A DNA stretch of 64,000 bases from Azospira restricta (GCF_016858125.1 NZ_CP064781.1:806001-870000), one strand, 5' to 3'; numbered from the stretch's first letter, positions 1 through 10,714 are shown. Program-made: numbers and translations. The notes: generated by a model from the letters alone, not told the origin.

Positions 1-381
1 CGCGACCGGCGCCGGGATGCTCCGGATCAGCGTCCAGCTGCGCGCGTCGTGCAGGTAGACGGCGGCTTCGCCGAGCACCCAGATGCGCCCGCGCGCCTCG
101 TCGATGCGGATGTCGCGCACCGCCTTCCGTCCCGGCGCGCGCAGTTCGCCGATCAGCGACGGCGCTGCCCGCGTGTGGAAAATTCGGGCAATGCCGGTTC
201 GGTCGTCACCGACGATGAGCAGCTGGCGTGCCTCCCACTTGGCTTCGATGCGCTTGCCGTTACCGTGGACCACGTCGGCGGCCGGGCGGCAGGCGGCGAG
301 GGCGAGGGTGAGCATAAACGCAGCGAGGAAGAGGGAAGACCCGGCGGCGAGGCCGCGACGGGTGCCAGTCTGGGCAGTCAT
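1..381 (-). CDS. Lipoprotein, 3' end outside window
   Basis: About 127 codons are visible; the C-terminal part lies beyond base 1. The start ATG (complement of 379-381) follows an AAGGAG ribosome-binding site. Residues 1-30 form a typical lipoprotein signal with a lipobox ending LAAC, so the product should be anchored in a membrane facing the periplasm. The mature part (LIVGDDRTG, IRIDEARGRIWVLGE) has the look of beta-propeller blades, but the family is not recognised. It diverges from the MocR-type regulator gene across a region with a perfect 20-bp palindrome, so the two may be co-regulated. The function is unknown. Confidence 0.75.
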   Translation of the reverse strand, partial: MTAQTGTRRGLAAGSSLFLAAFMLTLALAACRPAADVVHGNGKRIEAKWEARQLLIVGDDRTGIARIFHTRAAPSLIGELRAPGRKAVRDIRIDEARGRIWVLGEAAVYLHDARSWTLIRSIPAPVA

Positions 382-400
382 GTCGGTCTCCTTGAAGAGT

Positions 401-420
401 TTCCGTCAACGTTGACGGAA
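401..420. promoter_or_regulatory. Perfect 20-bp palindrome, candidate operator
   Basis: TTCCGTCAACGTTGACGGAA reads identically on both strands. It sits 20 bases upstream of the lipoprotein start and about 110 bases upstream of the MocR-type regulator. With no loop it is more like a dimeric-protein binding site than an RNA hairpin. The cognate protein is unknown; the divergent regulator is the obvious candidate. Confidence 0.5.
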
Positions 421-481
421 AGCAGACACTACCGGACACTTTACCCATGCCACATGTACAATTCCGATGCATGTCAGGCAC

Positions 482-509
482 ACTGTACCGGCGAGGGCGG
501 CGGTACAGT
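482..509. promoter_or_regulatory. Inverted repeat upstream of MocR-type regulator
   Basis: The arms ACTGTACCG (482-490) and CGGTACAGT (501-509) are perfect inverted copies separated by 10 bases. They lie 20 bases upstream of the start codon at 530. The position fits an autoregulatory operator for the GntR-like helix-turn-helix of this protein. Confidence 0.45.
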
Positions 510-529
510 CCATTTGCGGGAGAAGACAG

Positions 530-1957
530 ATGCTGCAGCTGAGCCTCAACGCCGAATCGCCGCTGCCGCTGGTCGACCAGATCGTCAGCGGCATCCGTAC
601 CCACATCGACGATCGCCTGCTGCGCGCCGGCATGCGCCTGCCGCCGATCCGCGGCTTCGCCGAACAGCACGCGGTGAGCCGCTTCACCGTCGTCGAGGCC
701 TACGACCGGCTGGTCGCGCTCGGCTACGTCACCTCGCGCCGCGGTTCGGGCTTCTACGTCGCCGGCCGCAAGCCGCTGCCGGCGGCCGAGACGCAGAGCG
801 GCGAACTGGAGCGTGCCTTCGACAACGCCGGCGTGATGTACCAGAGCCTCGAGGACGCGCCGGCGCGGCTGAAGGCCGGCGTCGGCTGGCTGCCGCCGGA
901 GTGGATGGACGAGGAAGGGGTGCGCCGCAACCTGCGCGCGCTGTCGCGCCGCCCCGACGTGCACGCGACGACCTACGGCACCGCGCTCGGCTACCGGCCG
1001 CTGCGCGAGCAGCTGCAGATCAAGCTCGCCGAGTTCGGCATCGGCGTCCAGCCGGACCAGATCATCCTCACCCACGGCGCCACGCAGGCGCTCGACATCG
1101 TCATCCGCACGCTGATCCAGCCCGGCGACTGCGTGCTGGTCGACGACCCCGGCTACTGGAACCTGTTCGCCAACCTGCGCCTCTATGGCGCCAACCTGGT
1201 CGGCGTGCCGCGCAACGACAACGGGCCGGATCCCGACGCGCTCGAGGCGCTGCTGCAGGAGCACCGGCCGAAGGCCTTCTTCACCCATTCGGTGCTGCAC
1301 AACCCGACCTCGGGCAACCTGACGCCGGCGGCGGCCTTCCGCGTGCTGCAGCTGGCCGAGAAGCACGACTTCCTGATCGTCGAGGACGACGCCTACGGCG
1401 ACTTCCATCCCGGCCCGGCGACGCGGCTGGCACAGCTCGACCAGCTCAACCGCGTGGTCTATGTCGGCAGCTTCGCCAAGACGCTGTCGGCCGACCTGCG
1501 CGTCGGCTTCCTCGCCTGCCGGCCGGAGCTGCGCGCGCGCTTCTCCGACGTCAAGATCGTCTCCTGCGTGTCGACGTCGGAATTCGCCGAGCGCCTGGTC
1601 TACCTGATGCTGACCGAGGGCCATTACCGCAAGCTGGTCGAGCGCCTGCAGGGCCGGCTCGCCGACGCCGCCAGCCGCACGCTGCGCATGCTCGAGCGCA
1701 GCGGCCTGAAGCCGCACGGGGAACCGAAGGGGGGGATGTTCGTCTGGGCCGAGGTGCCCGGCATCGGCGATGCCGCCTGCCTCGCCGGCGATGCCGCGGA
1801 AAGCGGCATCATGCTGTCGCCGGGCAGCATCTTCCGCCCGCAGCAGCAGCCGTCGCCCTTCCTCCGCTTCAACGTCGCCTACGCGCTCGACAAGCGCCTC
1901 GAGCGCTATCTCGGCGAGGCGCTGCCGCGTTTTGCCGGCAAGTGCTGCAAGGATTGA
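530..1957 (+). CDS. MocR/GntR-type PLP-dependent transcriptional regulator
   Basis: The 475-residue protein has the MocR architecture. An N-terminal GntR winged helix-turn-helix (about residues 1-75, LPPIRGFAEQHAVSRFTVVEAYDRL) is joined to a fold-type-I aminotransferase domain (about 110-470). The PLP lysine is in SFAKTLSADLRVG (Lys317), and the upstream VEDDAYGDF motif carries the cofactor aspartate. I chose the ATG at 530 because GGGAG precedes it and the protein begins directly with the family's usual sequence; an in-frame ATG at 467 would add 21 poor residues. Members act as effector-binding regulators of vitamin B6, GABA or taurine genes. The target here is unknown, but the divergent lipoprotein gene and the palindromes at 401-420 and 482-509 are likely sites. 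Confidence 0.9.
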   Translation: MLQLSLNAESPLPLVDQIVSGIRTHIDDRLLRAGMRLPPIRGFAEQHAVSRFTVVEAYDRLVALGYVTSRRGSGFYVAGRKPLPAAETQSGELERAFDNAGVMYQSLEDAPARLKAGVGWLPPEWMDEEGVRRNLRALSRRPDVHATTYGTALGYRPLREQLQIKLAEFGIGVQPDQIILTHGATQALDIVIRTLIQPGDCVLVDDPGYWNLFANLRLYGANLVGVPRNDNGPDPDALEALLQEHRPKAFFTHSVLHNPTSGNLTPAAAFRVLQLAEKHDFLIVEDDAYGDFHPGPATRLAQLDQLNRVVYVGSFAKTLSADLRVGFLACRPELRARFSDVKIVSCVSTSEFAERLVYLMLTEGHYRKLVERLQGRLADAASRTLRMLERSGLKPHGEPKGGMFVWAEVPGIGDAACLAGDAAESGIMLSPGSIFRPQQQPSPFLRFNVAYALDKRLERYLGEALPRFAGKCCKD

Positions 1958-1958
1958 G

Positions 1959-3284
1959 CTAGCGCGACTCCTTGATCAGCCGGCCGAAGCCCGGCTGCAG
2001 CGGGCGCGCGTTGTTGCGGTAGAGCCGCGCGAAGATCGCGATCTGCTCGGCGGAGAGCTGCACCGGCTGCTTCAGCACCAGCCACTGGACGTTCTCGGTG
2101 CATGGCGGCGTCGTCAGCGACCCCATGTAGGTGTAGTAGGCGCGGTCGGCGGGCAGGAACTGCAGCGGATCGATGGCCACGTTCGGCGGTGCGACGTCCT
2201 CGTTCCTCTCCAGCGGCAGGTGGTTCCACAGCGTCTGCACGAACGGGTTCTCGGCGCCCTGCTCGATGAGCACGGCGACGACTGCGAGGCGGCCGTCGTC
2301 CGCCCGGTGCACGAAGTGCGCGACCATCTCGAAGCCCTTGCCGTTCACGCGCTCCTCGGCCGGCCGGTGGAAGTGGAACTGGATCAGCTCGTAGCGCTTG
2401 CCGAGCAGCGCGATGCCGCTGCCGCCGACCGCCACCTGCACGGTGTGGCCGTTGTCGGTGATGCGGAACTGCGAGGGACGCCACGCGAATTCGATCGCCG
2501 GCTGGTCGACGCGGATGCCGTCGCGGATGTCGATCGGCGACTGCCGCTTGCCGCTGGCGCAGGTGGCGTATTCCGGCTTCAGCTTGCCCCAGTGGTCCGG
2601 TCCGCCCTCGCCCTCGTAGGCCCACGGGATGCGCGCGTGCAGCGGCGCCGCCTCGCTCGCCGGCGCCGGCGGGCGGCGGGCGGGGACTTTCGCCGCCGGC
2701 GCCGGCTTCGGCGCGGCGGCGGGTGTGGCCGCCTCCTTGGCGGCGATCGGCAGCGTCGCCGGCTTTACGTTCTTCTGCAGCTCCTTCTGCACCTGCTGCT
2801 GGATCAGTGCGTCGTTGGCGCGGCGCAGCTCGAGCGCCGCCTCGTTGGCCTTTTCCGCCAGCTTGCCGGCGGCCGACTGCGCCGCGGCTGGCGAACGCGG
2901 CCGGCACACCTCGCGCAGCAGCTTGTCGTCGAGGCTGCCGGAACGGACCGGCATCTCGGCCCCGCTCTTCACCTCTTCCTCGCGCAGCACTTCGCCGTCC
3001 GCCTTGCGCCAGGTGCGCTTCAGCGTCGCGTAGGTGCGCTGCGCACAGTCGTAGCGGGTCAGCGCCTCGATGCTCTTGTAGCTGCCGGCGCTGCGCGGAT
3101 CGGTCAGTTCCTTCTCGAACAGGATGCGCCCGAGGGCGACGTGTCGGTGCTCCTGCTCCTTCTGCACGCTGGCGGGATCGATCTCGATCCGCTTGCCGGC
3201 GTCGGCGGAAATGGTGACCCAGGCGGCCTCCGCCGACAACGGCAGGACAATGGCCGCCAGCGCGACGGCGAGATGCTGGCGCAT
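1959..3284 (-). CDS. Alpha-carbonic anhydrase with N-terminal adhesin-E-like domain
   Basis: The 441-residue protein starts with a Sec signal (cleavage likely after AEA, about residue 20), so it acts in the periplasm. The C-terminal 230 residues are a complete alpha-carbonic anhydrase: QSPIDI, the zinc motif FHFH at about 301-304, a third histidine in AHFVH, and the TTPPCTE substrate-pocket motif. It should interconvert CO2 and bicarbonate. Residues 21-125 are an extra domain (WVTISAD, YDCAQRTYATL) resembling the surface-adhesin-E family, also seen alone at 34055-34444. A charged, Ala/Pro-rich linker joins them. Ordinary bacterial alpha-CAs are about 240-260 residues. It converges tail-to-tail with the MocR gene, one base apart. 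Confidence 0.88.
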   Translation of the reverse strand: MRQHLAVALAAIVLPLSAEAAWVTISADAGKRIEIDPASVQKEQEHRHVALGRILFEKELTDPRSAGSYKSIEALTRYDCAQRTYATLKRTWRKADGEVLREEEVKSGAEMPVRSGSLDDKLLREVCRPRSPAAAQSAAGKLAEKANEAALELRRANDALIQQQVQKELQKNVKPATLPIAAKEAATPAAAPKPAPAAKVPARRPPAPASEAAPLHARIPWAYEGEGGPDHWGKLKPEYATCASGKRQSPIDIRDGIRVDQPAIEFAWRPSQFRITDNGHTVQVAVGGSGIALLGKRYELIQFHFHRPAEERVNGKGFEMVAHFVHRADDGRLAVVAVLIEQGAENPFVQTLWNHLPLERNEDVAPPNVAIDPLQFLPADRAYYTYMGSLTTPPCTENVQWLVLKQPVQLSAEQIAIFARLYRNNARPLQPGFGRLIKESR

Positions 3285-3401
3285 GACGCGACTCCCTCTG
3301 CTCTGAATTCGGAAAATCCGGACTTTTTATCTCTCAACGTAGACGAATCGGCCGTCGCCGGCAAAACTTTAGCCCGGTGCTGCGGCGACCGCCGACCTTC
3401 C

Positions 3402-3430
3402 TTGCCATTGCCCTGATTTTCAAGTAATTT
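3402..3430 (+). promoter_or_regulatory. Candidate sigma-70 promoter for thiC
   Basis: TTGCCA (3402-3407) and TAATTT (3425-3430) are separated by 17 bases. A transcript starting 6-8 bases downstream would begin exactly at the first pairing bases of the TPP riboswitch, which supports the assignment. Confidence 0.5.
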
Positions 3431-3436
3431 CCAAAC

Positions 3437-3526
3437 CTCACGTTAGGGGTGCCGCCAGCGTCTTGCCGGCGGCTGAGAGAGACCCTTCGAACCTGTACGG
3501 GTCATGCCGTCGTAGGGAAGCGTGGA
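3437..3526 (+). ncRNA. TPP (thi-box) riboswitch
   Basis: The conserved thi-box core is present: the CTGAGAGAGACCCTTCGAACCT-like segment starts at 3473 and GTCATGCCGTCGTAGGGAAG at 3501-3520. The CACG at 3439-3442 can pair with CGTG at 3521-3524 to close helix P1. It lies upstream of thiC, the most common TPP riboswitch target. Thiamine pyrophosphate binding should lower thiC expression, probably by hiding the ribosome-binding site near 3594-3599. Confidence 0.95.
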
Positions 3527-3559
3527 CGCCACACCGGGCGCCTCACCCTTGCGCAGTAG

Positions 3560-5521
<1,962 letters not shown>

Positions 5522-5522
5522 C

Positions 5523-5566
5523 GCCGGCCTGCGGCGGCGGTCGCCGTGCCGCTGCCGCAGGCCGGC
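5523..5566 (+). terminator. Long GC-rich stem-loop after thiC
   Basis: The arms GCCGGCCTGCGGC (5523-5535) and GCCGCAGGCCGGC (5554-5566) are perfect 13-bp inverted repeats starting 2 bases after the thiC stop. No T-run follows, so this is a probable 3'-end stabiliser or Rho-assisted terminator, not a classical intrinsic one. Confidence 0.5.
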
Positions 5567-5625
5567 CGCGCCGATTCGTTCGTGCGCCCGTGGTCGCGGG
5601 CGCTGTTCTGCAAAGGAGGAGAGGC

Positions 5626-6615
5626 GTGCGCAATTCCCCCCCACGGCTGGCGTGTGCGTCCACCCCGGCGACGGCCGGGCGGGCGCTGCCCGACGTCACC
5701 GGCCTGGTCGACCTGGCGCGGCCCGAGGCGGTGCAGCTGTTCATCGCCGACCTCTTCGACCGCCGCTTCGGCAGCGGCTGGCCGCGGGCGACTCTCGCCG
5801 CCGCCATCGCCGACGTCGGCCGCGCCTACCGCGGCGACTATCCCGGCCTGCTCGCCTGCGACACCCCTTACCATGACCTGCGGCACACGCTCGACAGCGC
5901 GCTGACGATGGCGCGGATGGTCGACGGCCACGAGGCGGCGGCGCCGGGCCGCGGCGATGCCGTGCTGGGTGGCGAGCTGGCCCTGGTCGGCGTGCTGCTC
6001 GCCCTCTTCCACGACATCGGCTTCCTGCGCCGCGCGGGCGAGGAGGGCCTCTCCGGCGCGCAGCTCGTCCGCGTGCACGAGGCGCGCAGCAGCGACTTCG
6101 CCGCCGCCTTCTTCCGCGCCAACGGCCTGGCGGCGCATGCGGCGCTGCCGCCGCTGATCGCCGCCACCGCGCTGCGCGAGGACCTCGCCGCACTGTTCGC
6201 CGGCCGCCCGCCGGCCGAGGTCGCGCTCGCCCGCATGGTCGCCGGCGCCGACATCGTCAGCCAGCTCGCCGACCGCTGCTACCTCGAGCGTTGCCGCGAC
6301 TTCCTCTACCGCGAGTTCGTGCTCGGCGGCATCGACCGCGTCGCGCAGGGCGACGGCAGCGAGCGCCTCCTCTACGCCAGCGCCGAGGATCTGCTGCGGC
6401 AGACGCCGGGCTTCTTCGAGGCGGTGCTGCTGCGGCGGCTGGACGGCGAGCTGGGCGGCGTCGATCGCGACCTCGACGCGCATTTCGGCGGGCCGAACCC
6501 CTACCGGCGCGCGATGCTCGCCAACCTCGGGTTCCTGAAGACGGTCGTCGCCAGCGCGGACTTCTCGCGCTTGCGCCGGCACCCCGAACCCCTCTACTGC
6601 GCCGACCTCGGCTGA
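5626..6615 (+). CDS. HD-domain phosphohydrolase-like protein
   Basis: The 329-residue protein begins at GTG 5626, chosen because AAAGGAGGAG lies just upstream; the open frame extends further but has no comparable site. The metal-binding elements are [11 protein letters not shown] (about residues 81-91) and [10 protein letters not shown] (about 124-133). This spacing recalls the YHNxxHA...HDxxH pattern of class I cyclic-nucleotide phosphodiesterases and HD-type phosphohydrolases. No membrane segment or sensory domain is evident. The substrate is unknown. A small Cys-rich protein and a membrane protein follow closely. Confidence 0.7.
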   Translation: MRNSPPRLACASTPATAGRALPDVTGLVDLARPEAVQLFIADLFDRRFGSGWPRATLAAAIADVGRAYRGDYPGLLACDTPYHDLRHTLDSALTMARMVDGHEAAAPGRGDAVLGGELALVGVLLALFHDIGFLRRAGEEGLSGAQLVRVHEARSSDFAAAFFRANGLAAHAALPPLIAATALREDLAALFAGRPPAEVALARMVAGADIVSQLADRCYLERCRDFLYREFVLGGIDRVAQGDGSERLLYASAEDLLRQTPGFFEAVLLRRLDGELGGVDRDLDAHFGGPNPYRRAMLANLGFLKTVVASADFSRLRRHPEPLYCADLG

Positions 6616-6631
6616 CGCCGGCGAACTCCGC

Positions 6632-6910
6632 GTGAACTGCCGCCCCCACTGCGCCGCCTGCTGCATCGCGCCGTCGATCACCAGCCCGCTGCCCGGCATG
6701 CCGCACGGCAAGCCGGCCGGCGTGCGCTGCGTGCAGCTCGACGACGACGAGCGCTGCCGCGTCTTCGGCCGCCCGGAGCGGCCGGCCTTCTGCGCCGGCC
6801 TGACGCCGTCGGCCGAGATGTGCGGCGAGACGCGGGCGCAGGCGATCGCCTGGCTGACGGAACTGGAGCGCCAGACTGCGCCGGCGCCGATGGCTCGTGA
6901 AGGCGGGTGA
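6632..6910 (+). CDS. YkgJ-type cysteine-cluster protein
   Basis: The 92-residue protein starts at GTG 6632 with the metal-chelating pattern CRPHCAACC at its N-terminus. Further cysteines at VRCVQL, ERCRVF, AFCAGL and EMCGE follow. This arrangement matches the small YkgJ/CxxCxxCC family thought to bind zinc or iron. It sits 16 bases after the HD-domain gene and its stop is immediately followed by the next start, so the three genes are probably cotranscribed. The biochemical role of the family is not established. Confidence 0.75.
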   Translation: MNCRPHCAACCIAPSITSPLPGMPHGKPAGVRCVQLDDDERCRVFGRPERPAFCAGLTPSAEMCGETRAQAIAWLTELERQTAPAPMAREGG

Positions 6911-7372
6911 ATGCCTGAGGTGATTCCGTTCTGGGCGCAGATGGTGCTGGCTGTTGGCTTGGTCGCCGTGCTGTTTTTGCCGCGCATCGTCTATCGGCTC
7001 ACCCGGCCCGGTGCCAAGGGTGGTCCGCTTCCTCTGCTGGAGGAAGGCCGGCGACGGCTGCATAAATTCCATCGGCCGCAATGGCCCGTTTTCTGGCGCC
7101 ACTTCGGCGTCTGGGTTCTGGCCTTTGCCGGCCTGGTGGGCGCCGTTGCCTTTGTCCTGGTGCCCTACCCCTGGGGCGGCGTGCTGGTTGCCTACATGCT
7201 TCTTGCGTCGCGGGACTGGCTGGCAATGTTGTTCGGCATGGACCAAGCCTTCCGCGATACATGGCTTGCCTTGCTGCTGACCGGCGTGTTCTGGGGGCTG
7301 CTGCCCGTGCTGTGCGCCGTAGTGACGAGCAGTCTGGCGGCGCCGCGCCGCACGCAGGATGCGCCGGACTGA
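6911..7372 (+). CDS. Small inner-membrane protein, unknown function
   Basis: The 153-residue protein starts with the ATG directly after the preceding stop. Three hydrophobic segments are apparent: about residues 8-25 (MVLAVGLVAVLFLPRIVY), 65-100 and 117-140. A basic loop (KGG...EEGRRRLHKFHRPQW) lies between the first two. Codon use is slightly less GC-extreme than its neighbours. I recognise no family. Confidence 0.65.
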   Translation: MPEVIPFWAQMVLAVGLVAVLFLPRIVYRLTRPGAKGGPLPLLEEGRRRLHKFHRPQWPVFWRHFGVWVLAFAGLVGAVAFVLVPYPWGGVLVAYMLLASRDWLAMLFGMDQAFRDTWLALLLTGVFWGLLPVLCAVVTSSLAAPRRTQDAPD

Positions 7373-7452
7373 TTCGACGCTCCGTTCCCCGCTTCCTCCC
7401 ATCGCCAGGCTGCTAGAATGCGCGCCAGCCCTTCCTTCCGACCCGCCCCGCC

Positions 7453-8277
7453 GTGGACCTGATTCTCCTCCTGAAAGCCCTGCTCCTCGGCGTCGTCGAG
7501 GGACTGACCGAATTCCTGCCGGTGTCCTCGACCGGCCACCTGATCATCGTCGGCGACCTGATCGGCTACAACGACGAGACGAGCAAGGTGTTCAAGATCG
7601 TCATCCAGCTCGCCGCGATCCTCGCCGTCTGCTGGGACTACCGCGAGCGACTGACGCGCGTCGCCGCCGGCCTCGGCAGCGACCCGGCGGCGCGCCGCTT
7701 CGTCGGCCTGCTCGTCGTCGGCTTCCTGCCGGCGGCGGTGCTCGGCTTCCTCTTCCACTCGACGATCAAGAGCGTGCTGTTCAACCCGATCACCGTCGCC
7801 ACGGCGCTGATCGTCGGCGGCCTGATCATCCTGTACCTGGAGAAGCGCGCCTACCATCCGCGCATCGCCGCCGTCGACGCGATGCGCTGGCCGGACGCGC
7901 TGAAGGTCGGCTTCGCGCAGGCGCTGGCGATGATCCCGGGCACCTCGCGCTCCGGCGCGACGATCATGGGCGGCCTGTTCTTCGGCCTGTCGCGGACGAC
8001 GGCGGCCGAGTTCTCGTTCTTCCTCGCCATCCCGACCATGCTCGCGGCGACCGTCTACGACGTCTACAAGAACTGGGCGCTGCTGCGCGCCGACGACCTG
8101 CCGGTGTTCGCGGTCGGCTTCGTCGCCTCCTTCGTCACCGCGATGTGGGCGGTGCGCGGCTTCATCAGGTTCGTCTCGAACCACACCTTCATCGCCTTCG
8201 CCTGGTACCGCATCGTCTTCGGCGTGATCGTGCTGGCCAGCGCGTGGACCGGCGCCGTCAGCTGGTCGCATGGCTGA
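7453..8277 (+). CDS. uppP: Undecaprenyl-diphosphatase UppP (BacA family)
   Basis: The 274-residue integral membrane protein dephosphorylates undecaprenyl pyrophosphate to recycle the lipid carrier for peptidoglycan and other envelope polymers; gene dosage affects bacitracin tolerance. The signature [14 protein letters not shown] is at residues 17-30 and the second active-site motif [13 protein letters not shown] is near residues 162-174. Seven to eight hydrophobic segments and the length are normal. GTG at 7453 is the only start that gives the standard N-terminus. The last 8 bases overlap the following hydrolase gene. Confidence 0.96.
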   Translation: MDLILLLKALLLGVVEGLTEFLPVSSTGHLIIVGDLIGYNDETSKVFKIVIQLAAILAVCWDYRERLTRVAAGLGSDPAARRFVGLLVVGFLPAAVLGFLFHSTIKSVLFNPITVATALIVGGLIILYLEKRAYHPRIAAVDAMRWPDALKVGFAQALAMIPGTSRSGATIMGGLFFGLSRTTAAEFSFFLAIPTMLAATVYDVYKNWALLRADDLPVFAVGFVASFVTAMWAVRGFIRFVSNHTFIAFAWYRIVFGVIVLASAWTGAVSWSHG

Positions 8278-9163
8278 CTACCGGCGGCCGGGACCGTTCG
8301 CGGTCGCGGTCGACGACGGCGACTGGCATGACGCCGGCCGCGGCCGCACGCTGCGCTGGCGGTGCTACCGGCCGCAGGGTGCCGACCCCGTCCCCGTCGT
8401 AGCGCGAGCTCCGCTCGTAGCGCGAGCTCCGCTCGTCATCCATTCGCACGGCCTCGGCGGCTCGCGCGCCAGCGGCGCCGACTGGCTGGCGCACTGGGCG
8501 TCGTGGGGGATCGCCGCGCTCGTGCTACAGCACCCGGGCAGCGATGCCGACGCGCGCACGTCCGCGTCGCCGCTGGCGCTGCGCCGGCTGCTGCGTGCCG
8601 CCGATGCGGGCCAGCTCGCCGCCCGCCAGCACGACCTGCTGTTCGCGCTCGACCGGCTGGCCGCGGCGCCGCCGCCGGCGATCGGCGTCTCCGGCCATTC
8701 CTTCGGTGCGGTCGGTGCGCTGCGCGTGCTCGGCGAACGGCGCGGCCGCGACGACCTGCCGGCCGACCCGCGACTGGCCGCCGCCGTCCTCTTCAGCCCG
8801 TCGGCGCGCGGTGGCGCGCTGCCGCTGGCCGAGCGCTTCGCCGGCGTTGTGCGGCCCTGCCTGCACCTGACCGGCAGCCTCGATTCCGGCATCGGCCGCG
8901 GCGACATCGCTGCCGCCGACCGCTGCCTGCCGTTCATGCACATGCCGCCGCCGCATCAGCACCTGCTCGTGCTCGACGGCGCGACGCATGCGGAGTTCGC
9001 CGGCGACGCCGGCGCTGCCGCGTCGCCGCGCCGTCTTCTGCTGCGGGCGGCGACGGCCGCCTTCTGGCGCCGCCACCTGCTTGCCGACGCCGCCGCCGGG
9101 GACTGGCTGACGGACGGCCTGCCGGCGCTGCTCGCCGCCGGCGACCGGCTGCTGCACAAGTAG
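8270..9163 (+). CDS. Alpha/beta hydrolase (PAF-AH/dienelactone hydrolase-like)
   Basis: The 297-residue protein has the alpha/beta-hydrolase core: an oxyanion strand [10 protein letters not shown], a nucleophile elbow GVSGHSFGA with Ser144, and a late histidine in [10 protein letters not shown]. It has no signal peptide, so it is probably cytoplasmic. The closest pattern is the predicted dienelactone-hydrolase / platelet-activating-factor-acetylhydrolase group; the substrate is unknown. The start overlaps uppP by 8 bases. Residues 44-56 include an in-frame 6-residue duplication (VARAPL twice) caused by an 18-bp tandem repeat just before the core strand. Confidence 0.78.
   Translation: MADYRRPGPFAVAVDDGDWHDAGRGRTLRWRCYRPQGADPVPVVARAPLVARAPLVIHSHGLGGSRASGADWLAHWASWGIAALVLQHPGSDADARTSASPLALRRLLRAADAGQLAARQHDLLFALDRLAAAPPPAIGVSGHSFGAVGALRVLGERRGRDDLPADPRLAAAVLFSPSARGGALPLAERFAGVVRPCLHLTGSLDSGIGRGDIAAADRCLPFMHMPPPHQHLLVLDGATHAEFAGDAGAAASPRRLLLRAATAAFWRRHLLADAAAGDWLTDGLPALLAAGDRLLHK
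8401..8436. repeat. 18-bp tandem duplication inside hydrolase gene
   Basis: AGCGCGAGCTCCGCTCGT occurs twice in direct, exact tandem at 8401-8418 and 8419-8436. The length is a multiple of three, so the reading frame is kept and six residues are duplicated. Confidence 0.9.
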
Positions 9164-9168
9164 CCGGT

Positions 9169-9546
9169 TCAGCGCGCCTTGCCGTCGAGCAGGTCCTTCA
9201 GTCCGGCAAACGGCCGCGCGCTGGCGGGCGCCGGCGCCGGTTCGTCGCCGACCACGGCGCGGCGCGCCGCCTCGGCGTCGAGCTCGCGCGCATGCTCGTT
9301 GTCGTGGCAATAGAGGCAGAGCAGTTCCCAGTTGCTGCCGTCGGGCGGGTTGTGCGTGTGGTCGTGGTCCTTGTGGTGCACGGTCAGCTCGTGCAGCCGC
9401 TCCTTCGTGAATTCGCGGCCGCAGCGCGCGCAGAGCCACGGCAGCAGCTGCAGCGCCTGCGCCCGGTAGCCGGCGGCGCGCGCCTCGCGCGCGCGGCGGT
9501 CGGCGGCGATCGCCTGGTCGGTGCGGCGCTTCGCTTCGTCGCTCAT
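9169..9546 (-). CDS. YajD family HNH nuclease
   Basis: The 125-residue protein carries a compact HNH endonuclease module. CARCGREF and LCLYCHDNEH are the two zinc-knuckle halves, and LTVHHKDHDHTHNPPDGSNWELLC is the central His/Asn region typical of YajD. The N-terminus is a charged helix. YajD proteins are widespread single-copy proteobacterial proteins of unclear physiological role. It lies convergent to the hydrolase gene and 4 bases after the end of the neighbouring phosphodiesterase reading direction, probably as the last gene of a leftward run. Confidence 0.88.
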   Translation of the reverse strand: MSDEAKRRTDQAIAADRRAREARAAGYRAQALQLLPWLCARCGREFTKERLHELTVHHKDHDHTHNPPDGSNWELLCLYCHDNEHARELDAEAARRAVVGDEPAPAPASARPFAGLKDLLDGKAR

Positions 9547-9550
9547 GAGC

Positions 9551-10714
9551 TCAGCAGTGCAGCGCGACCAGCGGCACTTCCATCTCGTCGGCGGAGACGC
9601 CGCCGTGCACGCCGATCAGCGTGTGCCGGCGCTCGCCGGGCAGCCAGTCCTTGATCGTCCAGTTGTCGCGCATCACGAGCGCGTAGTCGCCGATGCGCGA
9701 GGCCAGCCGCGGGTGCGCCGGGCCCGGACCGAACCAGCCGTCGGCGAGCAATTGCGCGCAGGGCACGGCGTCGGCGGACTCGGCCAGCCGGCTGGCGACG
9801 TAGTGCCGGAAGTCGTCGCCGGCTCCGGGCTTCAGGTAGCACCAGGCGACGCGCTGCTCGCCGCACAGCGGCCGTGCCAGCAGCGCAGCGAGCTCGGGGT
9901 GCTCGTCGAGCTGGACGATGCGCCGCTCCGGCGAGTCGATGAAGCCGTGGTCGGCAGTGACGAGCAGCGTCGTGTCGCTGCCGGCGAGCTCCGCCTGCAG
10001 CGCGTCGAACGCGGTGCAGAAGGCCGCCAGCGTCGCGCGCGCTTCCTTGCTGTCGGTGCCGAAGCGGTGGGCGACGCTGTCGAGCAGCGGCCAGTAAGCG
10101 TAGACGAATTTCCTGCCGGGCACGCGGACGAGGCCGGCGAGCGTCTGCATCAGCCCGTCGAGGTCGGCGTAGGCGAGCGTGTCGGCGCCGTGCGAATGGA
10201 AGGCGTTGAACGGGCTGAAGGCGATCTCGCGCGGCGAGATCACCCAGGCCGGGCGGTGCATCGCGGCGTACAGCGGGCGGTGGTCGAAGAGCTTCGCCGT
10301 CAGCTGCGCCGGCGTCTCGGCGAACGGCTTGCCGGTGCGCGGCGTCAGCGGCAGGATCGCGGTCACCGCCTGCAGCTCGTCGAGCCACATGTGCCAGCCG
10401 GTCAGCGCGTGCTGCGCCGGCGGCAGCCCGGTCATGAAGGTCGGGATCGCGGCGGCGGTGGTCGACGGGAAGACCGAGGTCAGCGTCGCCCCGGCGTGCG
10501 CGCGCAGCGCGCCGCTGCCGTAGTCGGCGAGCAGGCGGGCGCCGAGGCCGTCGACGACGAAGAGGACGAGGTTGCGCGCGCGTGCCAGCGTCTTCGTCTC
10601 CAGCCGGTAGCGCGGCGCCAGCGGCGGCTGCGGCAGGCCGCCGGCGCCGCAGGCGTCGGCCAGCGTGCGCATCAGGTTGGCGATGCTGCCGCCGGCGTAG
10701 TCCGGACGGATCAT
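9551..10714 (-). CDS. Alkaline-phosphatase-superfamily (nucleotide pyrophosphatase-like) protein
   Basis: The 387-residue protein begins at the ATG at 10714, overlapping the PEBP stop as ATGA. It has the fold's metal-site pattern: VLFVVDGLGARLL (first Asp), FPSTTAAAIPTFMTGLPP (nucleophile Thr region), YWPLLDSVAHRFG and TADHGFIDSPE (Asp/His ligands). This matches the type I phosphodiesterase/nucleotide pyrophosphatase branch. No signal peptide is seen, so it probably acts in the cytoplasm; the substrate is unknown. A much longer upstream open frame in phase is only the antisense-like shadow of phaC. Confidence 0.82.
   Translation of the reverse strand: MIRPDYAGGSIANLMRTLADACGAGGLPQPPLAPRYRLETKTLARARNLVLFVVDGLGARLLADYGSGALRAHAGATLTSVFPSTTAAAIPTFMTGLPPAQHALTGWHMWLDELQAVTAILPLTPRTGKPFAETPAQLTAKLFDHRPLYAAMHRPAWVISPREIAFSPFNAFHSHGADTLAYADLDGLMQTLAGLVRVPGRKFVYAYWPLLDSVAHRFGTDSKEARATLAAFCTAFDALQAELAGSDTTLLVTADHGFIDSPERRIVQLDEHPELAALLARPLCGEQRVAWCYLKPGAGDDFRHYVASRLAESADAVPCAQLLADGWFGPGPAHPRLASRIGDYALVMRDNWTIKDWLPGERRHTLIGVHGGVSADEMEVPLVALHC

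Noticed and set aside
401-420. Transcription terminator reading of the 20-bp palindrome
   Set aside because: There is no loop or T-run and the site lies between divergent starts, so an operator is the better explanation.
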